Below, piece after piece: positions 16,113 through 25,668 of a DNA stretch of 64,000 nt; the stretch's first letter is position 1, and every line of letters begins with the position of its first letter. This DNA comes from an uncultured Clostridium sp. Lineage in GTDB: Bacteria > Bacillota > Clostridia > TANB77 > CAG-508. The stretch is from assembly GCA_947648215.1 (NCBI GenBank), contig CANSMW010000005.1:1-64000 (forward strand), written 5' to 3'. The notes below the pieces were generated by a model, which was not told the origin of the DNA, searched no databases, and saw nothing but the letters and a program-made list of their open reading frames with translations. A program made the position numbers and the translations under genes.

Positions 16113-17084
16113 CTACATCGATTCATTCACATTCTCTGGCTGTGTGGCAATGTTGATTCCTCTTGCTACAATGGAGCTCATGTTTTCGATTAGGTCGTCG
16201 ATTTCTTTTGGGGTTACGATGAAGTTGTAGTCTTCTGGAACTAGTACTTCTTTTATCATTTCGTATTTGTCTTCTTCTTGTAGATTGTTTAAGAAATCAT
16301 TGGAATTGGCGTCTTGTTGTAGTTTTTGAATGAGTAAGTCTAGGCTGTCTGCTGCAATGGTGGCAGCGTCTACTACGGTTGGAATACCTAATGCAATAAC
16401 GGGAATTCCAAGAGTTGCTTGGCTTAGGTCTTTTCTTTTGTTTCCAACTCCTGCTCCGGGAGTAATTCCGGTATCTGCTAGTTGTATGGTACTGCTTATT
16501 CTTTCTATGCTCCTAGAAGCTAATGCATCAATTACTATTAATAATTTTGGGTGAACATTATCCACAATTCCTTTTAGAATTTCTAACGTTTCAATTCCGG
16601 TGGTTCCAAGTACCCCTGGAGAAATCGCACTTACTGGTCTTGTATCTTCTCCTAATACTTGTGGCATATAGGTTAAAATATGTCTTGTTACATCAATATC
16701 ATTAATTACTTTTGGACCTAACGAATCTGGTGTTACATATTGGTTTCCTAATCCAACAATTAAAATTTCATCTTTTGGTGTCGCATGTTTGGTTAGTAAT
16801 GCTCGTAATTCTTTTGCAAGCACTTCTGCCGATTCTTGTATATCCTCTTCAGTTGCTACTTTTAGTTTTTGAATATCAATGGTAATGTAATTTCCTACTG
16901 GTTTTCCAATTGCTCCCGCTCCATTTTCATTTAACACCTTCACACGAGCCGTTCGAATTCGTGGTCCATTTTCCTCTTCTTCTGTTTCAATCCCATCAAT
17001 CTCCTTATCTAATTGATTGGCTTTTCGATACAAGTCACGTCTTTCTAATGCTAAATCAGTTCTAAAATTCATCTTATTCATCAT
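16113..17084 (-). CDS. gpr: Germination protease GPR
   Basis: A 323-residue spore endopeptidase (family M63/A25) that degrades small acid-soluble spore proteins at germination. Recognisable parts are NFRTDLALERRDLY at the propeptide end, ILIVGLGNQYVTPDSLGPKVI, the PGVLGTTGIETLEI segment, LLIVIDALASRS, and GITPGAGVGNKRKDL. Normal length for the zymogen. It sits downstream of holA as in many endospore formers, although rpsT, usually between them, is missing here. Strong evidence that the host sporulates. No in-frame CGG. Confidence 0.95.
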   Translation of the reverse strand: MMNKMNFRTDLALERRDLYRKANQLDKEIDGIETEEEENGPRIRTARVKVLNENGAGAIGKPVGNYITIDIQKLKVATEEDIQESAEVLAKELRALLTKHATPKDEILIVGLGNQYVTPDSLGPKVINDIDVTRHILTYMPQVLGEDTRPVSAISPGVLGTTGIETLEILKGIVDNVHPKLLIVIDALASRSIERISSTIQLADTGITPGAGVGNKRKDLSQATLGIPVIALGIPTVVDAATIAADSLDLLIQKLQQDANSNDFLNNLQEEDKYEMIKEVLVPEDYNFIVTPKEIDDLIENMSSIVARGINIATQPENVNESM

Positions 17085-17145
17085 AAAAAAATCTCTCCTT
17101 TTTATTTATTGTTTGAAAAAGAAGAGATTTTATACCTATTTTTTA

Positions 17146-18173
17146 TTACTTCGAACAATGCCCTGTCAAAATCGTTTCTAATCCTAGTTTTAAATCGATT
17201 TTTCCAGATTTGTAGTTTGCATCTAAATCGATAAATTCATTTATCATTTGTTTTAGTTCAATTTCTTCAAAATAACTTACTTGGGTTTTGTATTTTCCTA
17301 CTAAAAAAGCCTGGTTTGGTTTTAATGCTAAACTTTCTCCGAATATTTCGGTTTTGTTTTATGGCAAGCTTTGTTAGGTATAGTTTTTTGAAGTGATTGT
17401 ATAGTGTAATTAAAATTTTTTGGATTGGTTCTTTAGCATATAGTAGATTTTCAAAAACCTCCATAGCTTGTTTTGTGTCCTTTTTTCCTAAGCTATCGGT
17501 TAGGTCAAAAATAACACTTTCTATTTTCTTTATGCTTAGTAAATCAATACTTTCTTTGGTAATAGTACCGCCACTTCCTACATATTCAATTTGTTTTCGG
17601 ATTTCATTCATTAAATCTTGCAAATTCACTCCGTACACATTCTACAAAATATTTTAAAGTACCATCTTCCACATTCACCTCATATGCCTTACAAATAGCC
17701 TTTAATCTTGCTACAATATTTGGTAATTTTTGATATTCAAAATTACAAATATTAGCCCCAATTTCTTCTAGGCAAGAAAACATTTTTCCTTTATCTACCG
17801 ATTCTTCTATAAAAATAAGCACATTATCTTTTTTAATATCTTCCCCATTTTCCTTTATATAGCCACAAATTTTATCTCTTAATTCTTGAAATCCTGCTCC
17901 TTTTTTCTTTACTTCCCTTTTAAAAAGCCCTGTATTTTTTACCACAACTAATTTTTTGGGATACCCAAAACTAGGGGTTTGTAAATCGGATATTAATTGT
18001 TCTAAATTGGTGTCATCTATTTCAACATAATTAATTCCTTTTACCATTTCCCCAAATAGTTTTTTTATCTTTTTTACGCAAGCTTCCATTAAATAAGTTT
18101 CTTCCCCATAAAAAAGATAGATTTCGCTTAATTTTCCCTTTTTTAATTCCTTCTCTAACATCTCAATTGTCAT
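17146..18173 (-). CDS. holA: DNA polymerase III delta subunit, two +1 shifts at CGG
   Basis: HolA is the clamp-loader subunit that opens the sliding clamp. From ATG 18173 the frame gives LSEIYLFYGEETYLMEACVKKI and the delta N-terminal domain up to KYFVECV, then CGG (17633-17631, residue 181). Skipping C gives GVNLQDLMNEIRKQIEY and the AAA lid region through KLAIKQNRNI, where a second CGG (17341-17339, about residue 278) occurs; skipping C again gives GESLALKPNQAF and a C-terminal domain ending at TAA 17146. The product is 341 residues, as expected. Straight reading leaves only 189 residues. Confidence 0.85.
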
Positions 18174-18236
18174 TTTCTTGCTCCTTGTTTATGTTTGTTT
18201 TGCTGTCCTTCTTCTATATTAGAACAATAACCAATA

Positions 18237-18282
18237 GCCCCTTTACTTAAGGGGGCTGTCGACGTAGTCGACTGGGGGTTCT
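18237..18282 (-). repeat. Two-hairpin dispersed repeat, copy 4
   Basis: Minus-strand copy, seven bases after the ruvC stop. Variable stem GTCGAC/GTCGAC around TAC. This copy lacks the long T run of the others (the sequence after GGGG is CTATTGG). Confidence 0.8.
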
Positions 18283-18288
18283 ATGGTT

Positions 18289-18774
18289 CTACAATTTTTG
18301 TGAAAATTTGGCGCTGTGGGCATGGCATATGGCTGCTGCCATGCTATCTGTGGTATCGTCTAATTTTGGTAAATTTTCTACGTTTAATATGGTTTTTACC
18401 ATTTTTTGTACTTGTATTTTGTCGGCTCTTCCATAGCCTGTTACTGCTTGTTTTATTTGAAGCGGTGTATATTCAAAGGTCGGAATTTGTTTTCTACAGC
18501 CTACTACTAGAATGACACCTCTTGCTTGTGCTACATTAATGGCTGTTTTTACGTTATTGTTGAAGAATAGTTCTTCTACTGAAATAGCATCTGGCTTATA
18601 CTCCTCTATAATTTGCTCTAGGTCGTTATTTAGTTTTAGAAGTCGTAAGGGAAAGGATTCTCCTGCTTTTGTTAACACTGCTCCTGAAGTGATTAGTTTA
18701 AATTTGTTGCCAATATAATCGATAATACTGTACCCAGTTATGGCAAAACCTGGGTCTATTCCTAATATTCTCAT
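18289..18774 (-). CDS. ruvC: Holliday junction resolvase RuvC
   Basis: A 161-residue nuclease that cuts Holliday junctions. The catalytic acids are visible in MRILGIDPG (first Asp), ISVEELFF (Glu) and the C-terminal DDTTDSMAAAICHAH. GYGRADKIQVQKMV is the usual DNA-contact segment. Ten bases separate it from the debranching-enzyme gene upstream, so the two are probably co-transcribed; ruvA/ruvB are not in the window. Normal length. Confidence 0.95.
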   Translation of the reverse strand: MRILGIDPGFAITGYSIIDYIGNKFKLITSGAVLTKAGESFPLRLLKLNNDLEQIIEEYKPDAISVEELFFNNNVKTAINVAQARGVILVVGCRKQIPTFEYTPLQIKQAVTGYGRADKIQVQKMVKTILNVENLPKLDDTTDSMAAAICHAHSAKFSQKL

Positions 18775-18783
18775 AATTTTCTC

Positions 18784-20811
18784 CTATTTTTCTAGTAAAA
18801 TGCGAAACACTTCGGCTACACTCCAACCTTGTGCTAAAGCTCCTTTTGGAAGATATGGGGCTTTGGAATCGTATAGTTCACTAATGCTTCCTACCATTCC
18901 TTCTTTATAGAACATTTTATCAAAATTTTTTCGAAGGTTTTCTTTGAAACTTTGATATTCTTCTTGCCAAATTTTCTTCTTTTTCTTATCTTTACATGCT
19001 TTTATCATTGCTTTTTTACTATCGGCATAAATCCCCAGTAACCATGGCCATGTAATGCCTTGATGATAGCTTGTATCTCGTTTATAGCCATCTCCTTCAT
19101 AGGTTTCCGTATAGTTTTCTTCTCCTTTGGCTAAAGTTTTTAAACCATAGGAATTTAATAGTTTTTTGGTAACTGTACTCATCATTTCTTCTGCTTCTTT
19201 GGAAGTAGGATCTAGGATTGGATAGGATAGTGCTAAACCAAATAACTGATTTGGTCTTATTTTGCTATCCCCTAATACATCATATAAACACTTACGTTTT
19301 GCCTGATAGAATTTTTCACCAAACGCCGTTTTACATTTTTTGGCTAACTCCCCATATGGCTTGCTTAATTTTATTCCTTCAAACCCAGTAGTTAATTCCT
19401 CCATAATTTTTAGAGCATTATACCATAAACTATTCATTTCTACTGCTTTTCCATTTCTTGGGGTTACAGCAAAGTCTCCATATTTTGCATCCATCCATGT
19501 ATTTTGTGTTTTTGGTGTTCCTGTTACTAATAGATTATCCTCATCTACATAGATATTATTATCATCTACATCAATCCCCGTTTGATAGGCTTGTATGATT
19601 TCTTTTAAATAGGGATATATCTTTTCTTTTACTAATTTTTCATCCCCTGTATAAGTGATGTATTTTTTGACTTGTTCAAATAATAATAAAGAAGCATCTG
19701 CACTATTATATAAAGGTCTATTGTCAAATCCGGAATATCCATTTGGTACTAACCCAAATTTGATGTTTTTGGTAAATGTTAATAATACTTCTTTTGCAAT
19801 TTCAAAACGCCTTGGTATTAGCAATAATCCCTCAAAAGAAATTAGGGCATCTCTTCCCCAATCTAAAAACCATGGGTACCCTGCAATTAACGTATGTAGT
19901 CTAAAAGATGGGCGGTATACCACAAAGTTATCCGTAGCAATAATATAGTCTCTTATTTTTTCTTGTTCTTCTTTCGTTTTTGTTTCTTCTTTTAGCGAAA
20001 CAAAACCAGATTCTAATACTAATTCATTAATACGAACAATTTCTTTATTAATCATTTCTTTTACGTTTAAAGCATCAATATTTTCTTCCAAGGAACATAC
20101 CATCGAAATTTCTTTTTCTTCTTTTGGTGCTAATTCAATTTCGTATCTGCCAATCACAGTATGATTTTCCTCGGCTAAAAATCCTCTTTTTTCTTCTTCT
20201 ACATAGAACATATTTTGAAAGGTATCTTGTATGTGTTCAATATAATTTCCTTCGCTTGCATTTATATAAACTGGAGTATCGCGATTATCGTCGATAATGA
20301 CCTTTACTTTTCGGTTTTTTATTTCTTGTTTTACCTCATAGGTATGGTCTTTATTTACCTGATGAAAATCTCGGTAATTCATAATTGGTGCTAGTGTCAA
20401 TTTGGCTTGCTTTTTTCCGTTTTTAATACGATATAAAATTCCTACTGTATTTTTTCCATGCTCCATACAAATTAGTTTCTTTATGGTTATGTCTTCTACT
20501 TTGTAAGTAAAAATAGGAATGTAATCTTTTTCAAAGCTTTGCTCATATTGGTACCCATCGGATATATAATCTTTTCCCATGTTGGTATAGAGATTGTATT
20601 TGGTTTCTTCTATTTCTATACTTTCATCAATTTTGGATAATATTAGAAATCTTCTTGCAGGAGGGGTTAAGGGTGCGATTAGTAATCCGTGGTATTTTCT
20701 TGTGTTACATCCTAAAATGGTAGAGGAGGCATACCCTCCTATACCATTGGTAATAATCCATTCTTTGGTTAGTCCTTCTTCTAAATTCATTTGCTTTTTT
20801 CCAAATTTCAT
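18784..20811 (-). CDS. Glycogen debranching enzyme (amylo-1,6-glucosidase type)
   Basis: A 675-residue two-domain protein. The N-terminal beta-rich domain has EWIITNGIGGYASSTILGCNTRKYHGLLIA, the family hallmark, and the C-terminal (alpha/alpha)6 barrel has YPWFLDWGRDALISFEGLLL, LVPNGYSG, NTWMDAKYGDFAVTPRNGKAVEMNSLWYNAL, and a WPWLLGIY end. It hydrolyses alpha-1,6 branches of glycogen or related glucans. No signal peptide. Located upstream of ruvC, an unrelated function, presumably by chance of operon assembly. Complete, and free of in-frame CGG despite its length. Confidence 0.92.
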   Translation of the reverse strand: MKFGKKQMNLEEGLTKEWIITNGIGGYASSTILGCNTRKYHGLLIAPLTPPARRFLILSKIDESIEIEETKYNLYTNMGKDYISDGYQYEQSFEKDYIPIFTYKVEDITIKKLICMEHGKNTVGILYRIKNGKKQAKLTLAPIMNYRDFHQVNKDHTYEVKQEIKNRKVKVIIDDNRDTPVYINASEGNYIEHIQDTFQNMFYVEEEKRGFLAEENHTVIGRYEIELAPKEEKEISMVCSLEENIDALNVKEMINKEIVRINELVLESGFVSLKEETKTKEEQEKIRDYIIATDNFVVYRPSFRLHTLIAGYPWFLDWGRDALISFEGLLLIPRRFEIAKEVLLTFTKNIKFGLVPNGYSGFDNRPLYNSADASLLLFEQVKKYITYTGDEKLVKEKIYPYLKEIIQAYQTGIDVDDNNIYVDEDNLLVTGTPKTQNTWMDAKYGDFAVTPRNGKAVEMNSLWYNALKIMEELTTGFEGIKLSKPYGELAKKCKTAFGEKFYQAKRKCLYDVLGDSKIRPNQLFGLALSYPILDPTSKEAEEMMSTVTKKLLNSYGLKTLAKGEENYTETYEGDGYKRDTSYHQGITWPWLLGIYADSKKAMIKACKDKKKKKIWQEEYQSFKENLRKNFDKMFYKEGMVGSISELYDSKAPYLPKGALAQGWSVAEVFRILLEK

Positions 20812-20877
20812 TTGTGTTTCTCCTTTTATTGGTTCTTATCTTTCTTTATTTCAATTGAGGATTCTTATCTCGGCTTT

Positions 20878-20929
20878 AAGAACCCCCAGTCAGCTTCGCT
20901 GACAGCCCCCTTGTTAAAGGGGCTTTTTT
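20878..20929 (+). repeat. Two-hairpin dispersed repeat, copy 5
   Basis: Same plan; variable stem GTCAGC/GCTGAC around TTC. It lies between yvcK and the debranching gene and points against both. The second hairpin is shorter (CCCCCTTGTTAAAGGGG). Confidence 0.85.
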
Positions 20930-20948
20930 GTATGTCTTTGTAGTTCTC

Positions 20949-21042
20949 GGGCGACTACTAGTCGCCCCTACATATTACTCTTTGTCGAACGTTTTTATGA
21001 ATTTTATTATTCCTTGTTCTATCTAGTCGCCCCTATATATTA
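20949..21042. repeat. Second repeat family, TAGTCGCCCCTA pair
   Basis: CTAGTCGCCCCTACATATTA at 20958-20977 recurs at 21023-21042 with one base different. The first copy forms the right arm of a GGGCGAC/GTCGCCC hairpin (20949-20967); the second has no left arm and supplies the stop codon of yvcK. Confidence 0.7.
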
Positions 21043-22596
21043 TTTTTTGTCATCGTCCATTTGTAGTTTTTCGATGAATTCTATTTTTTGTTCTCTTTTT
21101 TCTTCACTAGTTTGAATGGAGCGAATTCTTTCGTGGTATTTTTCAGCGAACTTGCTGGATTTTCTTTCATGTCTGCCGGCTTTTGAGGCTAACTTTCTAT
21201 TTGGTCTTTTATCTTCTCTTGTTTTTGCTCTTTTTGCGGTATTACGTTTTTTGGCTTTCTTTTCTTCTTTTAATCTTGTATTTAACATGACATATTCTGG
21301 GTCATTTTGCATGTCTCGATATTTTAAGTCATCACAGATAATTTGTATAATTGCTTCTGCTACTGCTTTTGGGCTATGGCGTATATTGTCTTCTACAATA
21401 GTAGATAAGTCTCTTTGTACTAAGCGAACTCCTTTTTCTTTTGCTTGTATAATGTCTTGGTCTACTAAGTCTTGCCCTTGTTTATTATACCTTCTTACAA
21501 ACTCTGGAACCACTTCTCCGGTATCATAAATACAATAGTCAATAATACCTTTTCCTGCATGGTCATGAATTGCTTGAATATGGTCTGAAATTCCAAAATT
21601 GTCTGTTTGTCCCGGTTCTGTCATAATGTTACTTACATAAATTTTAATGGCTTTGCTTTCTTTTATCGTTCTTGAAACGTGTTTTACTAGTAGGTTTGGT
21701 ATTACATTGGTGTATAGGCTTCCTGGTCCAAGAATAATAGCATCTGCATTTTTAATTGCCTCTAGCACTCCCGGTGCTGGCACACAGTTGGATGGTGTAA
21801 TATAAATTCGGCTAATTTTGGTTACTTTATCAAATACAATTTCTGGTATTTTCTCTTTTTCTTCTACTACCATTCCATTTTCTAGCTCTGCACATATTTT
21901 AAATTCGTCAAGAGTAACTGGTAATACTCTTCCTGTCATTCGTAAAATATCTTTACTTTTTTCAATGGATTTTGTAAAATCTCCTTCTAAATCTCTCATA
22001 GCCGATAGGTAAACATCTCCAAAAGATAAATTGGTTAAATTGCCATGTCGAAATTTTAAGTTTAGTAATCGTTCCATTTCCTCTTCGTTATAAGATAAAG
22101 CAATTAGCGATTCTTTTATATCATCCATTGGTAATAATTCTAATTGTTTTCTAGAATCGGTTGGTAATTTTCCATAGTCTGAAACCGTAACAATCGCGGT
22201 AATATTACTGGTATAGTTTTTTAAGCCTCTAAGTACCGTATTTAAACCATTTCCGCCTCCAATGACAACAACATTTGGTCCTTTATCATAAACTTTTCTA
22301 TTAAAAATAAGTGAATTTACATTAATGTCTTTTTTCTTTCCTTTTGCTAAACGCACATCACTGGCTTCTACTAATAGCTCTAAGGTACGTTTTTGTGCAA
22401 AAATAATTCCTAAAATGGTAAAGGTAAATCCTAGTACAAATAATACTGCCACTCCTCCTAATTGTAGAATGGTCATTTCATTTTTTACTAGTATTTGTGC
22501 TATTCCATAACATAATAACACAATTCCTACTAAAATCATCATAAGCCATCTTTTCATTTTTGTACTGTTTTTAAACCATGCTAAAAATCCTTTCAT
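21040..22596 (-). CDS. yvcK: YvcK/CofD-like gluconeogenesis factor
   Basis: A 518-residue protein. Two N-terminal membrane helices (about residues 17-65), then the YvcK domain with VVVIGGGNGLNTVLRGLKNYTSNITAIVTVSDYG, LLPMDDIKESLIAL, RHGNLTNLSFGDVYL, and ADAIILGPGSLYTNVIPNLLV. YvcK-family proteins bind UDP-sugars and are needed for growth on gluconeogenic carbon and for envelope synthesis. The basic C-terminal tail is longer than usual. It follows murB, as in many Firmicutes, but rapZ and whiA, frequent neighbours, are not here. Confidence 0.92.
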   Translation of the reverse strand: MKGFLAWFKNSTKMKRWLMMILVGIVLLCYGIAQILVKNEMTILQLGGVAVLFVLGFTFTILGIIFAQKRTLELLVEASDVRLAKGKKKDINVNSLIFNRKVYDKGPNVVVIGGGNGLNTVLRGLKNYTSNITAIVTVSDYGKLPTDSRKQLELLPMDDIKESLIALSYNEEEMERLLNLKFRHGNLTNLSFGDVYLSAMRDLEGDFTKSIEKSKDILRMTGRVLPVTLDEFKICAELENGMVVEEKEKIPEIVFDKVTKISRIYITPSNCVPAPGVLEAIKNADAIILGPGSLYTNVIPNLLVKHVSRTIKESKAIKIYVSNIMTEPGQTDNFGISDHIQAIHDHAGKGIIDYCIYDTGEVVPEFVRRYNKQGQDLVDQDIIQAKEKGVRLVQRDLSTIVEDNIRHSPKAVAEAIIQIICDDLKYRDMQNDPEYVMLNTRLKEEKKAKKRNTAKRAKTREDKRPNRKLASKAGRHERKSSKFAEKYHERIRSIQTSEEKREQKIEFIEKLQMDDDKK

Positions 22597-22629
22597 TTTC
22601 TTCTTCTTTCCTTTCTTTTTTTGGTTTGT

Positions 22630-22684
22630 AAGAACCCCCAGTCGCTATCTCGCGACAGCCCCCTTAAGTAAAGGGGCCTTTTTT
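22630..22684 (+). repeat. Two-hairpin dispersed repeat, copy 6
   Basis: Same plan; variable stem GTCGC/GCGAC around TATCTC. Located between murB and yvcK and opposite to both genes; ends in six T residues. Confidence 0.85.
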
Positions 22685-22717
22685 GTAGGGCTTCGTAGCT
22701 TTTTATATTGTTTATTG

Positions 22718-23642
22718 CTATTTTTCTCCTAGTATTTCAATTTCTAAATTGATTTCTTTTTTAAATTTTTCATAAACTTTTTGTTTTGTGTATTTGATTA
22801 AATCTAGTACATCTTTTGCTGTTGCGTTTCCTGTGTTAATGATAAAGCCTGCGTGCAAGTCTGAAATTTTTGCTCCACCAATTTGGTACCCTTTTAATCC
22901 ACATTCGTCAATTAGTTTTGCGGTAATGTAATCCTCTCCTCGCTTAAAAGTACTTCCTGCATTTGGATACGAGATTGGCTGTTTTTCTTTTCGGTAAGTC
23001 GCATACGCTGCCATTTTTTCTTCTATTTCCTTTGGGTTTCCTTTATTTACCTCTAGTGTAGCCTCTGTAATCATTCCTAATTGATGCTTCGAAAAAATAC
23101 TTTGGCGATAATCAAACTGTAATTCCTCTTTTGCCAATGTTTTTCGATTTCCATCAAAATCGATATAGGTAACAGAGGTTACAACATCTTGCATTTGTCC
23201 ACCATGTGCTCCTGCATTCATACGTATGGCTCCTCCAATTGTCCCCGGAATTCCATAAGCAAATTCCAAACCAGTAAGCTGTTTTTCTTTGCACTTAACG
23301 GCAAGAGCCGTTAGGCTTTCTCCCGCACCGAACGGTAATCCTCGTTCCCTCTTGTTTTTCTTCAAATTTAAGTTTTTTTAGATTGGCTTCTAGCACCATC
23401 CCTCGAATTCCCTTATCGGTTACCAATACATTACTTGCATTTCCTATTATAGTAAGGGGAATGTGATGTTCTTTTGCCAATAGAAAAACGGTTTTACTAT
23501 CTTCCTCTTCTTTTACTTTTATATACACATCTGCATTTCCACCAATATGAAATGTTGTATGGTTTCTCATTGGTTCATTTTCCAAAACAGTCGATGTTTT
23601 TAAAACTTTTGTAAGAGTTTGCACAATTTCTTTTTGTTCCAT
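22718..23642 (-). CDS. murB: MurB reductase, +1 shift at CGG
   Basis: MurB makes UDP-N-acetylmuramate with FAD and NADPH. From ATG 23642 the frame reads NEPMRNHTTFHIGG, PLTIIGNASNVLV and KGIRGMVLEA to TRITV (residue 104), then CGG (23330-23328). Skipping C reads GGT (Gly) and restores GAGESLTALAV, EFAYGIPGTIGGAIRMNAGAHGG and, near the end, GYQIGGAKISDLHAGFIIN and GNATAKDVLDLI. The 307-residue product is full length for type II MurB. Read straight, it stops at 115 residues and loses the active site. MurB is normally essential, so a true null is unlikely. Confidence 0.88.
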
Positions 23643-23657
23643 ATTCTCTCCTTTACG

Positions 23658-24131
23658 CTAAAAACTCTTCGCCCTTACATAAAGAGCATTTCCTTCACTT
23701 GTTGCTTTTTTCGTGATATTCATAACTTCTCCAGAAATATAATTGACAACATACTCATCGTCTGTATTTTTAATGCCAATTTCCAATAAGCTTGCTTTAT
23801 CTAGTTTATAATATGCCCTCTCTTTTTCCGAATAACTAGAAGGAACCGTTACTAAAGTAACTCCTAAGGTACTTGTAATGCTATTTAATTCTTCCCCACT
23901 TACCATATTTCCTACCAAATAATTGGCATTCTTTGTTGTTTTGTATTTCGTATACTGCTCTAATATGGCATGTTGTACCATGCTTAGTTCAGATACTACG
24001 GTATTATCCTTGGTTTTGGTTATTTGGTCAGTACCTACTTTAACACCAATTCCTGCCACAATCATCAATACAATTACCGTTATTACTAAGCTTACAATAG
24101 TTACTCCTTTTTGATTTTTCTTTCTTATCAT
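23658..24131 (-). CDS. Type IV pilin-like prepilin
   Basis: A 157-residue protein with a prepilin leader MIRKKNQKG, cleavage expected after that Gly, then VTIVSLVITVIVLMIVAGIGVKV, a long hydrophobic helix followed by a globular part. The usual Glu at mature position 5 is replaced by Ser. The C-terminal half (YVVNYISGEVMNI, YVRAKSF) resembles pseudopilins encoded singly in clostridia. No pilus assembly genes are nearby. The class is well supported by the N-terminus; the function is not. Confidence 0.7.
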   Translation of the reverse strand: MIRKKNQKGVTIVSLVITVIVLMIVAGIGVKVGTDQITKTKDNTVVSELSMVQHAILEQYTKYKTTKNANYLVGNMVSGEELNSITSTLGVTLVTVPSSYSEKERAYYKLDKASLLEIGIKNTDDEYVVNYISGEVMNITKKATSEGNALYVRAKSF

Positions 24132-24220
24132 CGTATTCTCCTTTGTAAAATTGATAGTTAAATCTTATCATTTTTTTGCATATTTTACAACTGATTTTGA
24201 GTAAATTTTTTTATACTTCA

Positions 24221-24266
24221 ATAGTCTGAGAGAATTAAAACATAAATTTTAACCCTCTCAGACTAT
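24221..24266. repeat. 12-bp perfect inverted repeat
   Basis: ATAGTCTGAGAG (24221-24232) and its exact complement (24255-24266) separated by 22 AT-rich bases. No T run follows on the plus strand, so it is a poor plus-strand terminator. It marks the passage from core chromosome to the decayed region. Confidence 0.6.
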
Positions 24267-24298
24267 GGTATCTATTTTCCTTTGAATATCTTTCTTCG

Positions 24299-24825
24299 TT
24301 ATGATTGATATAAGATTTTTATTTTACTTAACACTCTTTTAAAGAAATTTTCATGTATCACTGTAAGTGCCTTTTCTTCTTTATCTATTTTTTCATTCTC
24401 AGCATTTGAAGTTGCTCTTTTTAATATATTTTTGTTCTTAAAAATATTATCTGGACTATATTGGGCAATCTTTTTTCTTTCTATTTCATCATATTCTTCT
24501 TGAGCCTTTTTCTATAAATTTTTCTGGATATCTTGTCATATCTACTGCACTTTTTATTAAGGATGCATAAAGAAAAACATTCTCTTTTACTGTTTCTGGA
24601 TTTATTGTGCCATTTGATATTCTAAACTCAACTGTGTTTTTTCCCTTACATCCTAAATTGCAAAAATTTAATCCATAATATCTCTCTGGGGTCATTTTGT
24701 TTTTTACAAATATGTCTCTATAAATTTTAGATTTTGTTTTTCCTATTTTTAACTTACCTTTTTCTATTTTTTTTGTATTTTTTTACTTCTTGGTCCTGCC
24801 ATCTGTTTATGTATCAATGTATTTG
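24299..24825 (-). pseudogene. Amidoligase-like gene remnant
   Basis: Pieces in different frames reconstruct the C-terminal part of an amidoligase-like protein: WQDQEVKKYKKN, then KIGKTKSKIYRDIFVKNKM, RYYGLNFCNLGCKGKNTVEFRI (the family-like FRISNGTINP region) and finally YDEIERKKIAQYSPDNIF to a stop at 24299. One shift lies in an A run near 24770, another at AAAGGCTC near 24507. Neither involves an in-frame CGG. The 5' part is missing. Genuine decay is the best explanation. Confidence 0.55.
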
Positions 24826-25000
24826 TAAGCTTGTAGCTACATTGTCTAGGTCTTACTAAAAATATTTTACTATATGGAAACTTATATGTCAAACATTTTA
24901 TCAATAAATATTTTCTACTGCGAACAAATTAAGGACATTGTCCACACTCGTTCACAAAAATAAAAGTATATTATATTTAACATTTTAAAAAGTATGCCAA

Positions 25001-25375
25001 TTATTTGTTTTCTATTTGCTTTGTTTCATTTAACAGTCTATCAAAATCAGAAACATAATTCTTATCTTGAATTACATTATATTTTTCATATTCACTTTCC
25101 GCTTTTTCTTTTGCTTGTTTGTGTGAAACTTTACCTTTTCCCTCTAAAACGTCATAATGAAATAAAAAATAAGTTAACTAAATTATTCAAGTTTTTAATT
25201 TCTTTTTCATCTAATATCTAAATCATAATATTTTGTATTGTAAGTTTATTTTCTATCATTACCCATATGAGCAATTTTTGCACATGTGCTATTTTCATTT
25301 AATTCTTCATCTTTATAAAACAGTATGTTTTTTCATTTCCAATTAGTTTATCATTCATTTTTGCACCTTCTAACA
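25001..25375 (-). pseudogene. RhuM-like gene remnant
   Basis: Fragments of a RhuM-family protein: near 25300 an N-terminal KDEELNENSTCAKIAHMGN, then LDEKEIKNLNNLVN near 25200, and the C-terminal YDVLEGKGKVSHKQAKEKAE ending DFDRLLNE before TAA 25001. Parts between are missing or in other frames. RhuM proteins are often carried by mobile elements. The region has no intact open frame and no in-frame CGG. Confidence 0.6.
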
Positions 25376-25472
25376 TTATGAACCCCCTTTTCGATTTTAC
25401 GAACATTTGTGTTGTATCATATGCATATTAAAGATGTAATCTTTTTATAGAAGTTCCCTTATCGCATATATT

Positions 25473-25504
25473 AAAAAGGTAAAGACCTAAATCTCTACCT
25501 TTTT
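25473..25504. terminator. Bidirectional terminator hairpin
   Basis: AAAAAGGTA and TACCTTTTT pair with a 14-base loop; T runs exist in both directions. It stands alone among gene fragments. Confidence 0.55.
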
Positions 25505-25620
25505 TTACTGTTGGTTATTTGGCTGGTGTGCCAAATCCTGCATCTTTTTTGACCTTTTAAAGGTGTGTGGATGGCACTACTGTCCACTTCAAATACTCTC
25601 CTTATATTGACTATACTAGC

Positions 25621-25668
25621 TTATTTCCCACAACAGTTTTTGTATTTCTTCCCAGAACCACAAGTAGT
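25621..25668 (-). pseudogene. SEC-C zinc motif remnant
   Basis: The last 15 codons of a SEC-C motif (TTCGSGKKYKNCCGK, then TAA at 25621) are intact while the preceding sequence is not in frame with any protein. The motif ends SecA and many small proteins; the parent is unknown. The rest of 24132-25954 has no other gene that I can support. Confidence 0.5.

Noticed and set aside
10329-23330. Random sequencing indels in core genes
   Set aside because: Not excluded, but all eight cases put the extra base at the same codon phase before a Gly codon and create CGG, with none in homopolymers. Random errors would not do this. A systematic, motif-linked error remains possible and is stated as the main alternative.
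24300-24830. Amidoligase-like break counted as a ninth recoding site
   Set aside because: The shift is at AAAGGCTC and another in an A run, no CGG is in frame, and the gene is truncated, so it is plain decay.
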